Shown: positions 38,566-45,918 of the stretch, piece by piece
Position numbering within the stretch: position 1 is the first letter of the stretch
Layout of the letters: each line of letters begins with the position of its first letter
Source of the DNA: Carboxylicivirga sp.
Lineage (GTDB): Bacteria > Bacteroidota > Bacteroidia > Bacteroidales > Marinilabiliaceae
DNA length: 64,000 nt
Assembly: GCA_025210475.1 (NCBI GenBank)
Contig: JAOARW010000099.1
Location: forward strand, 42,867 to 106,866
Direction: 5' to 3'
Notes under the pieces: model-generated
Told to the model about the DNA's origin: nothing
What the model saw: the letters and a program-made list of their open reading frames with translations, nothing else
The model's database searches: none
Made by a program: the position numbers and the translations under genes

Positions 38566-38990
38566 AAAAAAATAAACACTGAGATGCGGAGTCACAAAGT
38601 TAATAGAGGTTTTATCGAAATGTGATGCTTATAAAAACACCTCACCTCAATCCTCTCCTTGAAGGAGAAGAAGTGCGAAAGAGCGAGGGGGCTGAGTGTA
38701 CAATAAGAGACTGTAACCATGGGTATTCCTTCTCCTTGAGGAGAAGGTAAGGATGAGGTGATTAGTAGAGGTGAGTAAATAATTTTAAAAAAAATAAACA
38801 CTGAGATGCGGAGCCACCAAGTTAATAGAGGTTTTATCGAAATGTGATGCTTTTAAAAACACCTCACCTCAATCCTCTCCATGAAGGAGAGGAAGTGCTA
38901 AAGAGCGAGGGGCTGAGTGTCAAATAAGAGACTGTAGCCTTAGGTATTCCTTCTCCTTGAGGAGAAGGTAAGGATGAGGTGATTAGTAGA
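38566..38990. repeat. 222-bp tandem duplication of a palindromic repeat element
   Basis: Two copies, about 38566-38770 and 38788-38990, are offset by exactly 222 bp and differ by scattered substitutions and small indels. Each contains an AAATAAACACTGAGATGCGGA end and a long inverted repeat (in copy 1, arms 38638-38670 and 38728-38760: CACCTCA...TCCTCTCCTTGAAGG against GGAGAAGG...ATGAGGTG). Each arm is itself a small CTCCTTGAGGAG hairpin. This is REP-like extragenic sequence. It separates the ring genes from the transporter genes and may limit or modulate read-through. A related CTCAGTGTCTCTGTGTTTATT end, inverted, occurs at 63098-63124. Confidence 0.85.
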
Positions 38991-39092
38991 TATGGCAAAA
39001 CTTAAAAGAATTGATTAGTTAAAGGTTATGCCATTCACTACTGACTACTGTCTAAAAACTAACAAACTAATGATAATAGAAACATTCAAAAT
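38991..39092 (+). other. Upstream region of cbiM
   Basis: About 100 bp between the repeat and the ECF transporter genes. No second cobalamin riboswitch is visible, so the transporter genes are either read through from the upstream operon or have a weak own promoter. Confidence 0.4.
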
Positions 39093-39869
39093 ATGAGAAC
39101 CAATCATCAAAAGAAATACTTGGGCATGCTTGTGCTTTTAGTTATTTCGATGCCCGCCTTTAGTATGCACATTATGGAAGGCTACCTGCCCGTTAACTGG
39201 TCCATCACCTGGACACTGGCCTTCGTGCCATTCTTTTTGATGGGCTTAAAAAGCATCCAAAGCCTGATAAAGCAAGCACCCGAAAAACGCATGGTTTTAG
39301 CCATGGTGGTGGCTTTTGCTTTTGTGCTGTCGTCGCTCAAACTACCCTCGGTAACCGGCAGTAGCTCCCATGCCACCGGAATGGGTTTTGGAACAGCCCT
39401 GGTGGGGCCCGGCGCCATGAGCATAGTGGGTACCATCGTTCTTTTGTTTCAGGTGTTTTTACTGGCGCATGGTGGCATCACCACTTTAGGCGCCAATGCC
39501 TTTGCCATGGCCTTAACGGGGCCTGTTGTTACCTATTTGGTTTTTAAAGGCTTTCGAAAGGGAGGTGCCAGTGTGCGCATGGCCTTGTTTAGCGGAGCCG
39601 TACTGGGTAATCTGGCCACTTATCTTGTTACATCGGTTCAGCTGGCTTTGGCACACCCCGATGCATCCAGTGGGTTCAGTGGTGCTTTCGTAAAGTTTAT
39701 CGGCATCTTTGGTGTCACCCAGATTCCGGTGGCCATTGTTGAAGGCTTATTAACGGTGATGGTGATCAATGTGTTGGTCAGTAATGATTTTATAAAGGAA
39801 TCGGAGTTATTCTCCATTCGTAGTTTTAAACGATTAAAAGTGAAAGGAGCGGCACATGGCGCAAAATAA
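39093..39869 (+). CDS. cbiM: Cobalt ECF transporter substrate-specific component CbiM
   Basis: A 258-residue, about seven-TM protein. A leader (residues 1-24, ending PAFS) precedes MHIMEGYLPVNW; cleavage would expose the Met-His N-terminus (Met25-His26) that ligates Co2+/Ni2+ in this family. PSVTGSSSHATGMGFGTALVGPGAM and HGGITTLGANAFAMALTGP are the signature loops with further His ligands. It captures Co2+ for the chelatase. It overlaps cbiN by 14 bp. Confidence 0.95.
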   Translation: MRTNHQKKYLGMLVLLVISMPAFSMHIMEGYLPVNWSITWTLAFVPFFLMGLKSIQSLIKQAPEKRMVLAMVVAFAFVLSSLKLPSVTGSSSHATGMGFGTALVGPGAMSIVGTIVLLFQVFLLAHGGITTLGANAFAMALTGPVVTYLVFKGFRKGGASVRMALFSGAVLGNLATYLVTSVQLALAHPDASSGFSGAFVKFIGIFGVTQIPVAIVEGLLTVMVINVLVSNDFIKESELFSIRSFKRLKVKGAAHGAK

Positions 39870-40158
39870 ATACCTCACAAAACAAAATTACCTGCTCTTA
39901 ATACTGGTCATTCTTATTCCCATTATTGGTTTGATGTTTGGTGGCGATTCCGAATTTGGCGGGGCCGACGGTCTGGCTGCCGAAGCCATCGATAATGGCA
40001 GTTATGTGCCCTGGTTCGATAGTATCTGGGCACCACCAGGTGGCGAGACCGAGAGTCTGCTATTTTCTTTGCAATCGGCCATTGGTGCCGGTGTGTTGTG
40101 TTATTTTATTGGATTTATAAAAGGTAAGCGAGCGGCGCAGCATGCAAAAAACGACTGA
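39856..40158 (+). CDS. cbiN: Cobalt ECF transporter accessory protein CbiN
   Basis: A 100-residue protein with two TM helices (about 12-28 and 68-86) joined by an extracytoplasmic loop with FGGDSEFGGADGLAAEAI and PWFDSIWAPPGGETESLLF, the CbiN pattern. It assists CbiM in metal loading and distinguishes this as a cobalt rather than a nickel system. It overlaps both neighbours. Confidence 0.93.
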   Translation: MAQNKYLTKQNYLLLILVILIPIIGLMFGGDSEFGGADGLAAEAIDNGSYVPWFDSIWAPPGGETESLLFSLQSAIGAGVLCYFIGFIKGKRAAQHAKND

Positions 40159-40894
40159 TCATCGTGCTTTTTTAAGTGGAACGGCCGAGAAGCTTTTACT
40201 CTTGCTTATGTGGTTGGGGCTTGCCATGGCCAATCAGCTCTTGTGGGTGCAACTGCCATTGGCCCTGATCGGTTTTATGGCCATGGCTTTGGGCATGAAA
40301 AATGCTAAGGGTAAATGGCGACTCTTACTCGTGGCCAGTTCCTTTATTGTGGCCGGTACCATTGGCCTCGTCATAGAAGTGGGTAGTCAAAGTCACGAAG
40401 CCCTTTGGCAAAGTTATTTCCTGGGACAATACTGGAGCATTACTTCAGCCAGTCTGCTAAAAAGCGGGGTGACCGCACTAAAAGCCCTCAACGGTTTAAT
40501 GGCTGTGCAGTTTGTGGTGCACTGTTTTAGCTTTCACGAAGCCATCACCCTGGCGCGGCGCTGTTGGTTGCCCGATTATATGATTGAGATGATGGTGCTC
40601 TCGTACCGTTACCTCTTTGGTGTGCGCAACAGTGTACAGGAGGTGAGGCGGGCGCAACGTCAACGGCTGGGTTACGGTAATTTTAGAGGCTCCATGCAGG
40701 CCTTTACATCCATGTTATCCACTGTTTTTATCAAAAGCATCAACCTGTCGCTTAATAATTACCGGGCCATGAATACCCGTGGCTACCAAGGTGTCATCCA
40801 TACACCCGAGAAGTGGGAGAGAAGTTCGTCCATTCATCTGCTAATCATCCTGCTGGTGGGACTCAGCATCATCAGTTTAACCTTTATCTTATAG
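40142..40894 (+). CDS. cbiQ: Cobalt ECF transporter T component CbiQ
   Basis: A 250-residue membrane protein with four to six helices and the coupling-helix motifs of EcfT/CbiQ: VRRAQRQRLGYG in the cytosolic part and NNYRAMNTRGYQG near the end (two Ala-Arg-Gly-like motifs). It couples ATP hydrolysis by CbiO to CbiM. It overlaps cbiN by 17 bp and is followed by cbiO 2 bp on. Confidence 0.93.
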   Translation: MQKTTDHRAFLSGTAEKLLLLLMWLGLAMANQLLWVQLPLALIGFMAMALGMKNAKGKWRLLLVASSFIVAGTIGLVIEVGSQSHEALWQSYFLGQYWSITSASLLKSGVTALKALNGLMAVQFVVHCFSFHEAITLARRCWLPDYMIEMMVLSYRYLFGVRNSVQEVRRAQRQRLGYGNFRGSMQAFTSMLSTVFIKSINLSLNNYRAMNTRGYQGVIHTPEKWERSSSIHLLIILLVGLSIISLTFIL

Positions 40895-40896
40895 GC

Positions 40897-41646
40897 ATGT
40901 CATTGATTCAGTTACACCATATTCACTTTACTTATCCATCGGGCTTTGAAGCGCTCAACGATGTTCATTTCGATCTGCAAAAAGGGGAGAAGCTGGCCTT
41001 AATGGGCGCCAACGGATCGGGCAAATCAAGCTTATTGCTCTTGCTGGCCGGTGTGTTAAAACCTCAGTCGGGCGAATACCGAATCGAAGGCGAGCAGTTT
41101 CGTTATTGCCGCAAGTGGCGCAATAAGTTATGTCGGCAGATTGGCTATGTGTTTCAGGATCCGGATGTGCAGGTGGTGTCCACCCATGTGCAGGAAGATG
41201 TGGCCTTTGGACTTCGCAACATGGGATTAAAAGAGCCGGAGGTCAATCGGCGGGTTGATCAATACCTGGAGCTATGCGGCATTGCCGGCCTTAAGGAGCG
41301 GGCCATTCACACCCTCAGCTACGGTCAAAAGAAGCAGGTGGCATTGGCCGGGGTATTGGCCATGGAGCCTCAGGTTATTATGCTGGATGAGCCCTTTGCC
41401 TGGCTCGACTACCGCCAGTCGCAACGATTACACAAGGTTTTAAACCAATTGGCCGATCAGGGCAAGACCCTTATCATCAGTACACACAGTTCAGACTTTG
41501 CCAGCCGCTGGGCCGATAGTATAATGGTGATGAAAGAAGGGCAGCTACGTTTTAATGGCCATCCCGAAGCTTTGTTTAGTGACGATCAAGTAGTGGATCA
41601 ATTGGATATAGCGCCTTTGATGGTGGAAGTGGAGAAGGTTGTTTAG
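40897..41646 (+). CDS. cbiO: Cobalt ECF transporter ATPase CbiO
   Basis: A 249-residue ABC ATPase from ATG 40897 (MSLIQLHHIHFTYPSG); the in-frame start at 40813 lies inside cbiQ. Walker A GANGSGKS is at 37-44, Q-loop GYVFQDPDVQV, signature LSYGQKKQVALAG, Walker B VIMLDEP and the H-loop STHSSD are all intact. It energises the CbiMNQO cobalt uptake complex, the last gene of the riboswitch-headed cluster. Confidence 0.95.
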   Translation: MSLIQLHHIHFTYPSGFEALNDVHFDLQKGEKLALMGANGSGKSSLLLLLAGVLKPQSGEYRIEGEQFRYCRKWRNKLCRQIGYVFQDPDVQVVSTHVQEDVAFGLRNMGLKEPEVNRRVDQYLELCGIAGLKERAIHTLSYGQKKQVALAGVLAMEPQVIMLDEPFAWLDYRQSQRLHKVLNQLADQGKTLIISTHSSDFASRWADSIMVMKEGQLRFNGHPEALFSDDQVVDQLDIAPLMVEVEKVV

Positions 41647-41647
41647 T

Positions 41648-41986
41648 TTATTGTCCGAAGTGCTTGGTCCGAAGTCCGAAGTCCGTAGCAGGAAGGTAGG
41701 AAGCGTTGCATAGTGCCTGGTGCAGGCGTGCAAGTGTAGTCCGAAGTTTGATGAAACTAAAACCCCAAACCCCGAACCCTCTAACTCATAATTCATATAC
41801 CCAAAGCCTCTCTTAAACTATTCAACTTCTAAACATCTCAACCAAAAGAAAGAATTAAGATTCATAATGAAAACTGCTTGCAGAGCGGAGTCGAAGAAAG
41901 CGATAGTCCGCAGTTTGATGAAGTTAACCCCCCAAACCCCAAACCCAGAACCTCTAACTCATAAATCAAATCTCATAACTCATATA
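41648..41986. repeat. Dispersed intergenic repeat cassette (copy pair A)
   Basis: Two adjacent related units share blocks with 60540-60930. The blocks are GTCCGAAGTCCG stretches, GTGCCTGGTGCAGG, TTTGATGAAACT, AACCCCAAACCCC/GAACCC runs, CTCTAACTCATAA, and a sequence beginning AAAGCCTCTCTTAAACTATT. The second unit begins GCTTGCAGAGCGGAGTCGAAG. No coding potential. It is a multi-copy extragenic sequence family. Confidence 0.8.
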
Positions 41987-42033
41987 TAAAAAAAAGCCAC
42001 CACCAATCTTACTATTTTAAGTTGATCGGTGGC
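41987..42033 (-). terminator. Rho-independent terminator of the minus-strand gene
   Basis: Read on the minus strand, GCCACCGATC pairs with GATTGGTGG(TGGC) across a 15-nt loop and is followed by eight T (41987-41995 as A on plus). It lies 33 bp after the stop of the gene at 42066-42752. Confidence 0.85.
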
Positions 42034-42065
42034 AGCTCTGTGATAAGCTTTGCAATAAGAGAGCC

Positions 42066-42752
42066 TTAAGCGTTTTCGGTGTTTTCTTCCAATTCAACCA
42101 TTGGTTTCGACGAGCCATAAATGACATAATCCATATAGAAAGCTTCATTTTTTTCTTTCCATATTAATTTGCCCACGTCGCATATTTGGCTGAGTAGTTC
42201 GTACAATTCGTTGGCCAGACGGATGCGTTCCAGGCTCTTCTCGCGTCGGCTGGTAATGGCAGCTGCCTGACGGTCGATGGCTGAATCCAGCTCTTCGCGC
42301 TCGGCCAATATGTTATCAAGGGTTTCCTGGGTAATCATGCGTTCGCCCAGCTTTTCCAGACGTGTTTCGCACACCTGGTTTGTATGCAGAGCTTTCTGCA
42401 CAATTTCCTCATCCGATAACATATTTATTTTGTACAGTTTCAAAATTTTATAGTCTATTGATTCGGCACCGTAACACAATTTGTAACGGTTGCGTACATC
42501 TACCAGGTCGTTCACCAAAGCCTCGCGAGAGTCGTTTTTTTCTTTGGTAGCCATCTGCTGCAATCCTTCAAAATACTCATCTGAAGGAAAAGCCTTAAGA
42601 GCATCGTTTTTGCTGTTTAGGTTATAGCCCGTTTCGGCCGAATAACCATATCCAACAAACTCCTCGGTGTCGCGATTAAACGAAGTAACGATTCGATCGC
42701 ATCGCTGACACAGTTCAGGTATCGAAAATCGAAACATTTTGCTTAGTTCCAT
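42066..42752 (-). CDS. Unknown protein, coiled-coil rich
   Basis: A 228-residue soluble protein with no signal peptide or TM segment. It has a CQRCD motif (residues 15-19) and a long helical region (about 75-195, charged heptads such as LDNILAEREELDSAIDRQAAAITSRREKSLERIRLANELYELL). No catalytic motif was seen. Its helix-rich profile resembles uncharacterised Bacteroidota families of similar size. It stands alone with its own strong terminator. Confidence 0.75.
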   Translation of the reverse strand: MELSKMFRFSIPELCQRCDRIVTSFNRDTEEFVGYGYSAETGYNLNSKNDALKAFPSDEYFEGLQQMATKEKNDSREALVNDLVDVRNRYKLCYGAESIDYKILKLYKINMLSDEEIVQKALHTNQVCETRLEKLGERMITQETLDNILAEREELDSAIDRQAAAITSRREKSLERIRLANELYELLSQICDVGKLIWKEKNEAFYMDYVIYGSSKPMVELEENTENA

Positions 42753-43021
42753 TGAATTTCTGGTTTGGAATTAAAATAATTTGATTACAGGTGCAAAGCT
42801 TAACACTCACTAAATTATGAATATATGGTACAAAAGGCAATATCTATAGTAATAAAGTATATAATTATTTTAAAAGTTCTTTAAAATGCAGAAAAATAAC
42901 GCTTAAGATTTAATTAAGCTCTTTCAGTTGTGTCTTATTGTGATTGGTAGATGATGTCTAAGGCTTCAATTAAATAAACAATAAGTGCATTTGTATTTTA
43001 ATATTTACGCATGGTATTAAA
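42753..43021. other. AT-rich intergenic region
   Basis: This lies upstream of the minus-strand gene and before the repeat array. No ORF or clear regulatory motif could be assigned. Confidence 0.4.
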
Positions 43022-43273
43022 TTAGACGAAAAATGTATAGCAACAACGAAAACGTCTGGTGCAACGGCGGAAAAATGTGTTGCATTGGACGAATAATGTA
43101 TAGCAAAGGCAATAACGTATAGTGCAAAGGTGATAAAGAGCATTGCAGTGGACGAAAAATGAACTGCAGAGGCAAAATCGTATAGTGCAATGGACGAATA
43201 ATGGACATGAAACACAATTTCGTCTGGTGCAAAAAGGAAATAATGCACATGAAACACAAAAACGTGCAGTGCC
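43022..43273. repeat. Array of twelve 21-bp tandem repeats
   Basis: The stretch divides exactly into twelve 21-bp units without indels. Typical units contain GGACGAATAATGTATAGCA, alternating with a CGTATAGTGCA or CGTCTGGTGCA type, so a 42-bp super-period is present. Most units end in GCA or TGA. Because 21 is a multiple of three, the minus strand stays open (42970-43275) and would encode heptads such as FHVHYSS, SAVHFSS, FAIHYSS and VAIHFSS. Coding is doubtful. The array ends about 250 bp before kwaA. There are no unique spacers, so it is not CRISPR. Confidence 0.88.
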
Positions 43274-43527
43274 AATAAGATAAGCCTTAAATTATCGGGT
43301 TAAGCCATGTTTTTAACAACATAATGATGTGTTATTGAAAATTAATAATAAATTGCATGCACTTAGGCGGAAATGGCAATGTGACTGAATAACAAGTAGC
43401 GCATAGTTAAGCCGAAAGTATTAAAGGTGATAGATACTATATTTTATATAAATGGCAATATAAGGTGAGTATAATTACTTTTTATATTGAGTAGTTACCA
43501 ACAAGATTGAGCAGAGACTAGAACATT

Positions 43528-44103
43528 ATGAAACGAAAAATTGGATTATACATACTGTCACTTTGGTTACTTTTCTTTTTTGTGATAATAGTAACAATAG
43601 ACATTCCTATATGCATTGATGAAGACGCAACTTTTATTGGTTTTAAAGAGCTTTTTAAGTCAAATTTTGTTTCTGTTATATCCTCGTTTTTCCTTATTGT
43701 CGGAACTATAGTTTACTTTAAGTTTAGATTTGATTTGAAAGGTTCAACAAATCTACCTTTTACTATTGATAAGATTGAAAGTGTGAATTATGAGCACTTA
43801 ACCTTTCTTGCAACTTATATTATTCCTTTGATTTGTTTTGATTTAGGGAGTTTTAGATATCTGATTGTACTCCTTCTGTTATTACTTGCAATGGGAGTTA
43901 TTTATATAAAAACGGATTTGTTTTATGCAAACCCTTCTTTGGCTTTATTAGGTTTTCATATTTATAAGGTTGATGGTAGTTTCAAATCGTCAAAAAGAGA
44001 AGGAATTATATTATTAACAAGGCACAGATTGAAAGAGAAGCAGAAAGTGAAATATATAAAATTAGATGATAGAATTTTTTACGTAAAACCGGTTAGACTA
44101 TGA
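43528..44103 (+). CDS. kwaA: Kiwa anti-phage system membrane protein KwaA
   Basis: A 191-residue protein with four TM helices (about 5-26, 48-67, 90-107 and 110-128) and a basic cytosolic tail. This is the KwaA layout. The identification rests mainly on the partner: it overlaps by 4 bp the gene for a DUF4868 (KwaB) protein, and this pairing defines Kiwa. KwaA senses infection at the inner membrane and works with KwaB to block phage DNA replication and late transcription. The gene is AT-rich compared with the cobalamin operon, in line with horizontal acquisition. Confidence 0.85.
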   Translation: MKRKIGLYILSLWLLFFFVIIVTIDIPICIDEDATFIGFKELFKSNFVSVISSFFLIVGTIVYFKFRFDLKGSTNLPFTIDKIESVNYEHLTFLATYIIPLICFDLGSFRYLIVLLLLLLAMGVIYIKTDLFYANPSLALLGFHIYKVDGSFKSSKREGIILLTRHRLKEKQKVKYIKLDDRIFYVKPVRL

Positions 44104-45071
44104 ATAAACAAGAATTAATAGAATCACTCAACTTTTTTGTTGATAATGAAGAAATTGGCATTACTGTTTATTGCTTGTTAAAAAGTGATGATAGCTTTAC
44201 TCCCAGAACATTAGATATTAAAGATGAAGATAAAGAACCTTTGATTGAGTTATTTATTAATAGTTTATCTAATACAATAATTAATGATGAAGAAGTTGAT
44301 GTTATGCTTCTATCTTCTTCTGATGAGCGGAAGAATGTTATATATGAGTATGATTTAGAAATTCCTGAAGAATTAGAAGCAATTGAAACTGTTGTAAAGT
44401 CGGAGTCTATAGACCTGTTTGATTTCTCAAAAGATAAGTTCTCAGAAGTTAAATCATTGCTTATTGAAATCGGGAATAATGAACAACAAGTTGTTTTATA
44501 TAAAACAATGGCTTCAGTTAATATATTTGGTCGGAAAAATTTCTTCTTGAAACAAGTGAAATCAGATAAAAGATTTGAAAAAATTGATGATGATTTTATT
44601 AGAATTAGTTCGGGTTTTCAGTTGCTAAGAATTAAAGAATCATTATTCGTTGTAAATTTAGAAACGATAGAGAAAGCTTTTGGATTTCACGAAATAATAA
44701 AGAAGGAAGCTACACAATGTTTAAATGTTATTGAAGAAATTAAAATTCTTGAAAACCCAGAAACATTAAAGGAATTAATCGATGATGTAACTTTTGCTAG
44801 GAAATTGACAAAAGTTGCAAAGAACTCACCTGTTCTAAAAGCTCAGATTCCTAATAATGATATAATTAGTTTTACAAAGAATCATCCTGCTGTAAAAGGA
44901 AAAATTAAATACAATTCTTTAGGGGATAAAATTCAGTTGGATACAAAAATATCTAAGAACTTATTTGTAAAGTTGTTAAATGATGATTTCCTAACTTCTG
45001 AATTGACAAAAATTTACTATGATAGTTTGGCTAAAGATGATGTAAAGGAAGAAGCTGAAACTAATGAATAA
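44100..45071 (+). CDS. kwaB: Kiwa anti-phage system protein KwaB (DUF4868)
   Basis: A 323-residue soluble protein of the length usual for KwaB. The middle holds IFGRKNFFLKQ and FQLLRIKESLFVVNLETIEKAFGFHEII, and the C-terminal part ends with FVKLLNDDFLTSELTKIYYDSLAKDD, the characteristic DUF4868 ending. KwaB binds DNA and, with KwaA, forms the Kiwa defence assembly. The ATG overlaps the kwaA stop (ATGA), so the two are translationally coupled. No phage-like or other defence gene adjoins directly. Confidence 0.88.
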   Translation: MNKQELIESLNFFVDNEEIGITVYCLLKSDDSFTPRTLDIKDEDKEPLIELFINSLSNTIINDEEVDVMLLSSSDERKNVIYEYDLEIPEELEAIETVVKSESIDLFDFSKDKFSEVKSLLIEIGNNEQQVVLYKTMASVNIFGRKNFFLKQVKSDKRFEKIDDDFIRISSGFQLLRIKESLFVVNLETIEKAFGFHEIIKKEATQCLNVIEEIKILENPETLKELIDDVTFARKLTKVAKNSPVLKAQIPNNDIISFTKNHPAVKGKIKYNSLGDKIQLDTKISKNLFVKLLNDDFLTSELTKIYYDSLAKDDVKEEAETNE

Positions 45072-45084
45072 CCAGTTGGTAACA

Positions 45085-45241
45085 ATGGCTAATACGAAAT
45101 ATGCCTGCCGCATCCGTACCACAAGTTACGCTTCATTGCCACCACCGATAACAAAAAATTAAAACCTCAATCCAATGAAACTAGTTTAATTTTTACTCCT
45201 TTTTGTAATTTCAACTTCTGCTGTTGGGCAAGATAAATAAC
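45085..45241 (+). pseudogene. Debris of a small secreted-protein gene
   Basis: ATG 45175 begins MKLV, then TAA, then in the same frame FLLLFVISTSAVGQDK and a stop. This is a signal peptide with an in-frame nonsense codon and nothing after it. Just upstream (45085-45162) is a 25-codon ORF with no recognised homology. The segment looks like the remains of genes lost between kwaB and the next ORF. Confidence 0.4.
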
Positions 45242-45242
45242 A

Positions 45243-45731
45243 ATGAAAATAAGGCTTTTAACAAAAATAAGGAAAAGGGGTAATGCTATTTTTATAGTTA
45301 GCATTTCTTTATTTGCTCTTTGTTGGCTAATAATCTTTCCGATTTTATTTTTTTTTTCGTCAGAATCGGTATTTGCTGCAATACTAATAATGATTAGTGC
45401 AGTTTGCTTATTCGTTTCAATTATATCAGCAGTTATTACTCGCATATTTGTTAAGCATATTGATTTATCGGTGGATGCTGAATTAAGCTTAATAATCAAT
45501 GCAGATGAGAGTTTGATTGAATTAACAAAATCATCAGATATTAATTATACAATGAATTTCTTAACTGTCGACAATGTGGTTTTTGAAATTGATAATAAAC
45601 AAGCATTTGAATTGTATCGAACAAAAAAGCTTGGTAGAATAGAAGTAAAATATCAACAATCCAAATTGTTAGAGCTAAGTCCAAAGGAAATTTTTAATAG
45701 AATTATGGAAATGCTTTGGGCAGCTTCGTGA
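45243..45731 (+). CDS. Unknown small membrane protein
   Basis: A 162-residue protein with two closely spaced TM helices (about 15-38 and 43-67) preceded by a basic N-terminus (KIRLLTKIRKRG). A soluble C-terminal part (70-162) follows, rich in charged residues and beta strands (FLTVDNVVFEIDNKQAF). No family recognised. It follows the Kiwa pair in the same orientation, 171 bp later, but nothing shows it belongs to the system. Confidence 0.65.
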   Translation: MKIRLLTKIRKRGNAIFIVSISLFALCWLIIFPILFFFSSESVFAAILIMISAVCLFVSIISAVITRIFVKHIDLSVDAELSLIINADESLIELTKSSDINYTMNFLTVDNVVFEIDNKQAFELYRTKKLGRIEVKYQQSKLLELSPKEIFNRIMEMLWAAS

Positions 45732-45815
45732 ACATGGGATACTTTTGTACACAAGGACTCATAAAAAAAGTTTTTGTTGGCCATTAGGGTATCATCCATT
45801 AAAATAATTAGCCAA

Positions 45816-45918
45816 ATGAAACGACCATGCAAATTCAATTATTCAATTTACACACAGGAGAATGATTGAATTTATTTGGGAGTTCCATCTGACCAATGAA
45901 AATAAATCTGAACAGATG
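45816..45918 (+). repeat. Duplicated leader sequence, copy 1
   Basis: About 103 bp ending at the ATG of the next gene match 62247-62353 almost base for base. Differences are a 4-bp insertion and some substitutions near the 3' end. Shared blocks include ATGAAACGACCATGCAAATT, ATTCAATTTACACACA, GAGAATGATTGAATTTATTT and AATGAAAATAAATT/C. In both places it directly precedes a start codon of a membrane protein gene. Confidence 0.8.

Noticed and set aside
38592..38801. Minus-strand ORF in the 222-bp repeat
   Set aside because: It lies wholly within palindromic repeat sequence and has no protein-like features.
38991..39092. Second cobalamin riboswitch before cbiM
   Set aside because: The B12 box and the conserved core blocks are absent in this stretch.
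43022..43273. CRISPR array
   Set aside because: The 21-bp units are contiguous, diverge from each other and have no unique spacers; no cas genes are nearby.
42970..43275. Minus-strand ORF across the tandem repeats as a real protein gene
   Set aside because: Openness follows from the 21-bp period. No signal peptide, promoter or flanking coding sequence supports it, so it is listed as a repeat with coding left open.
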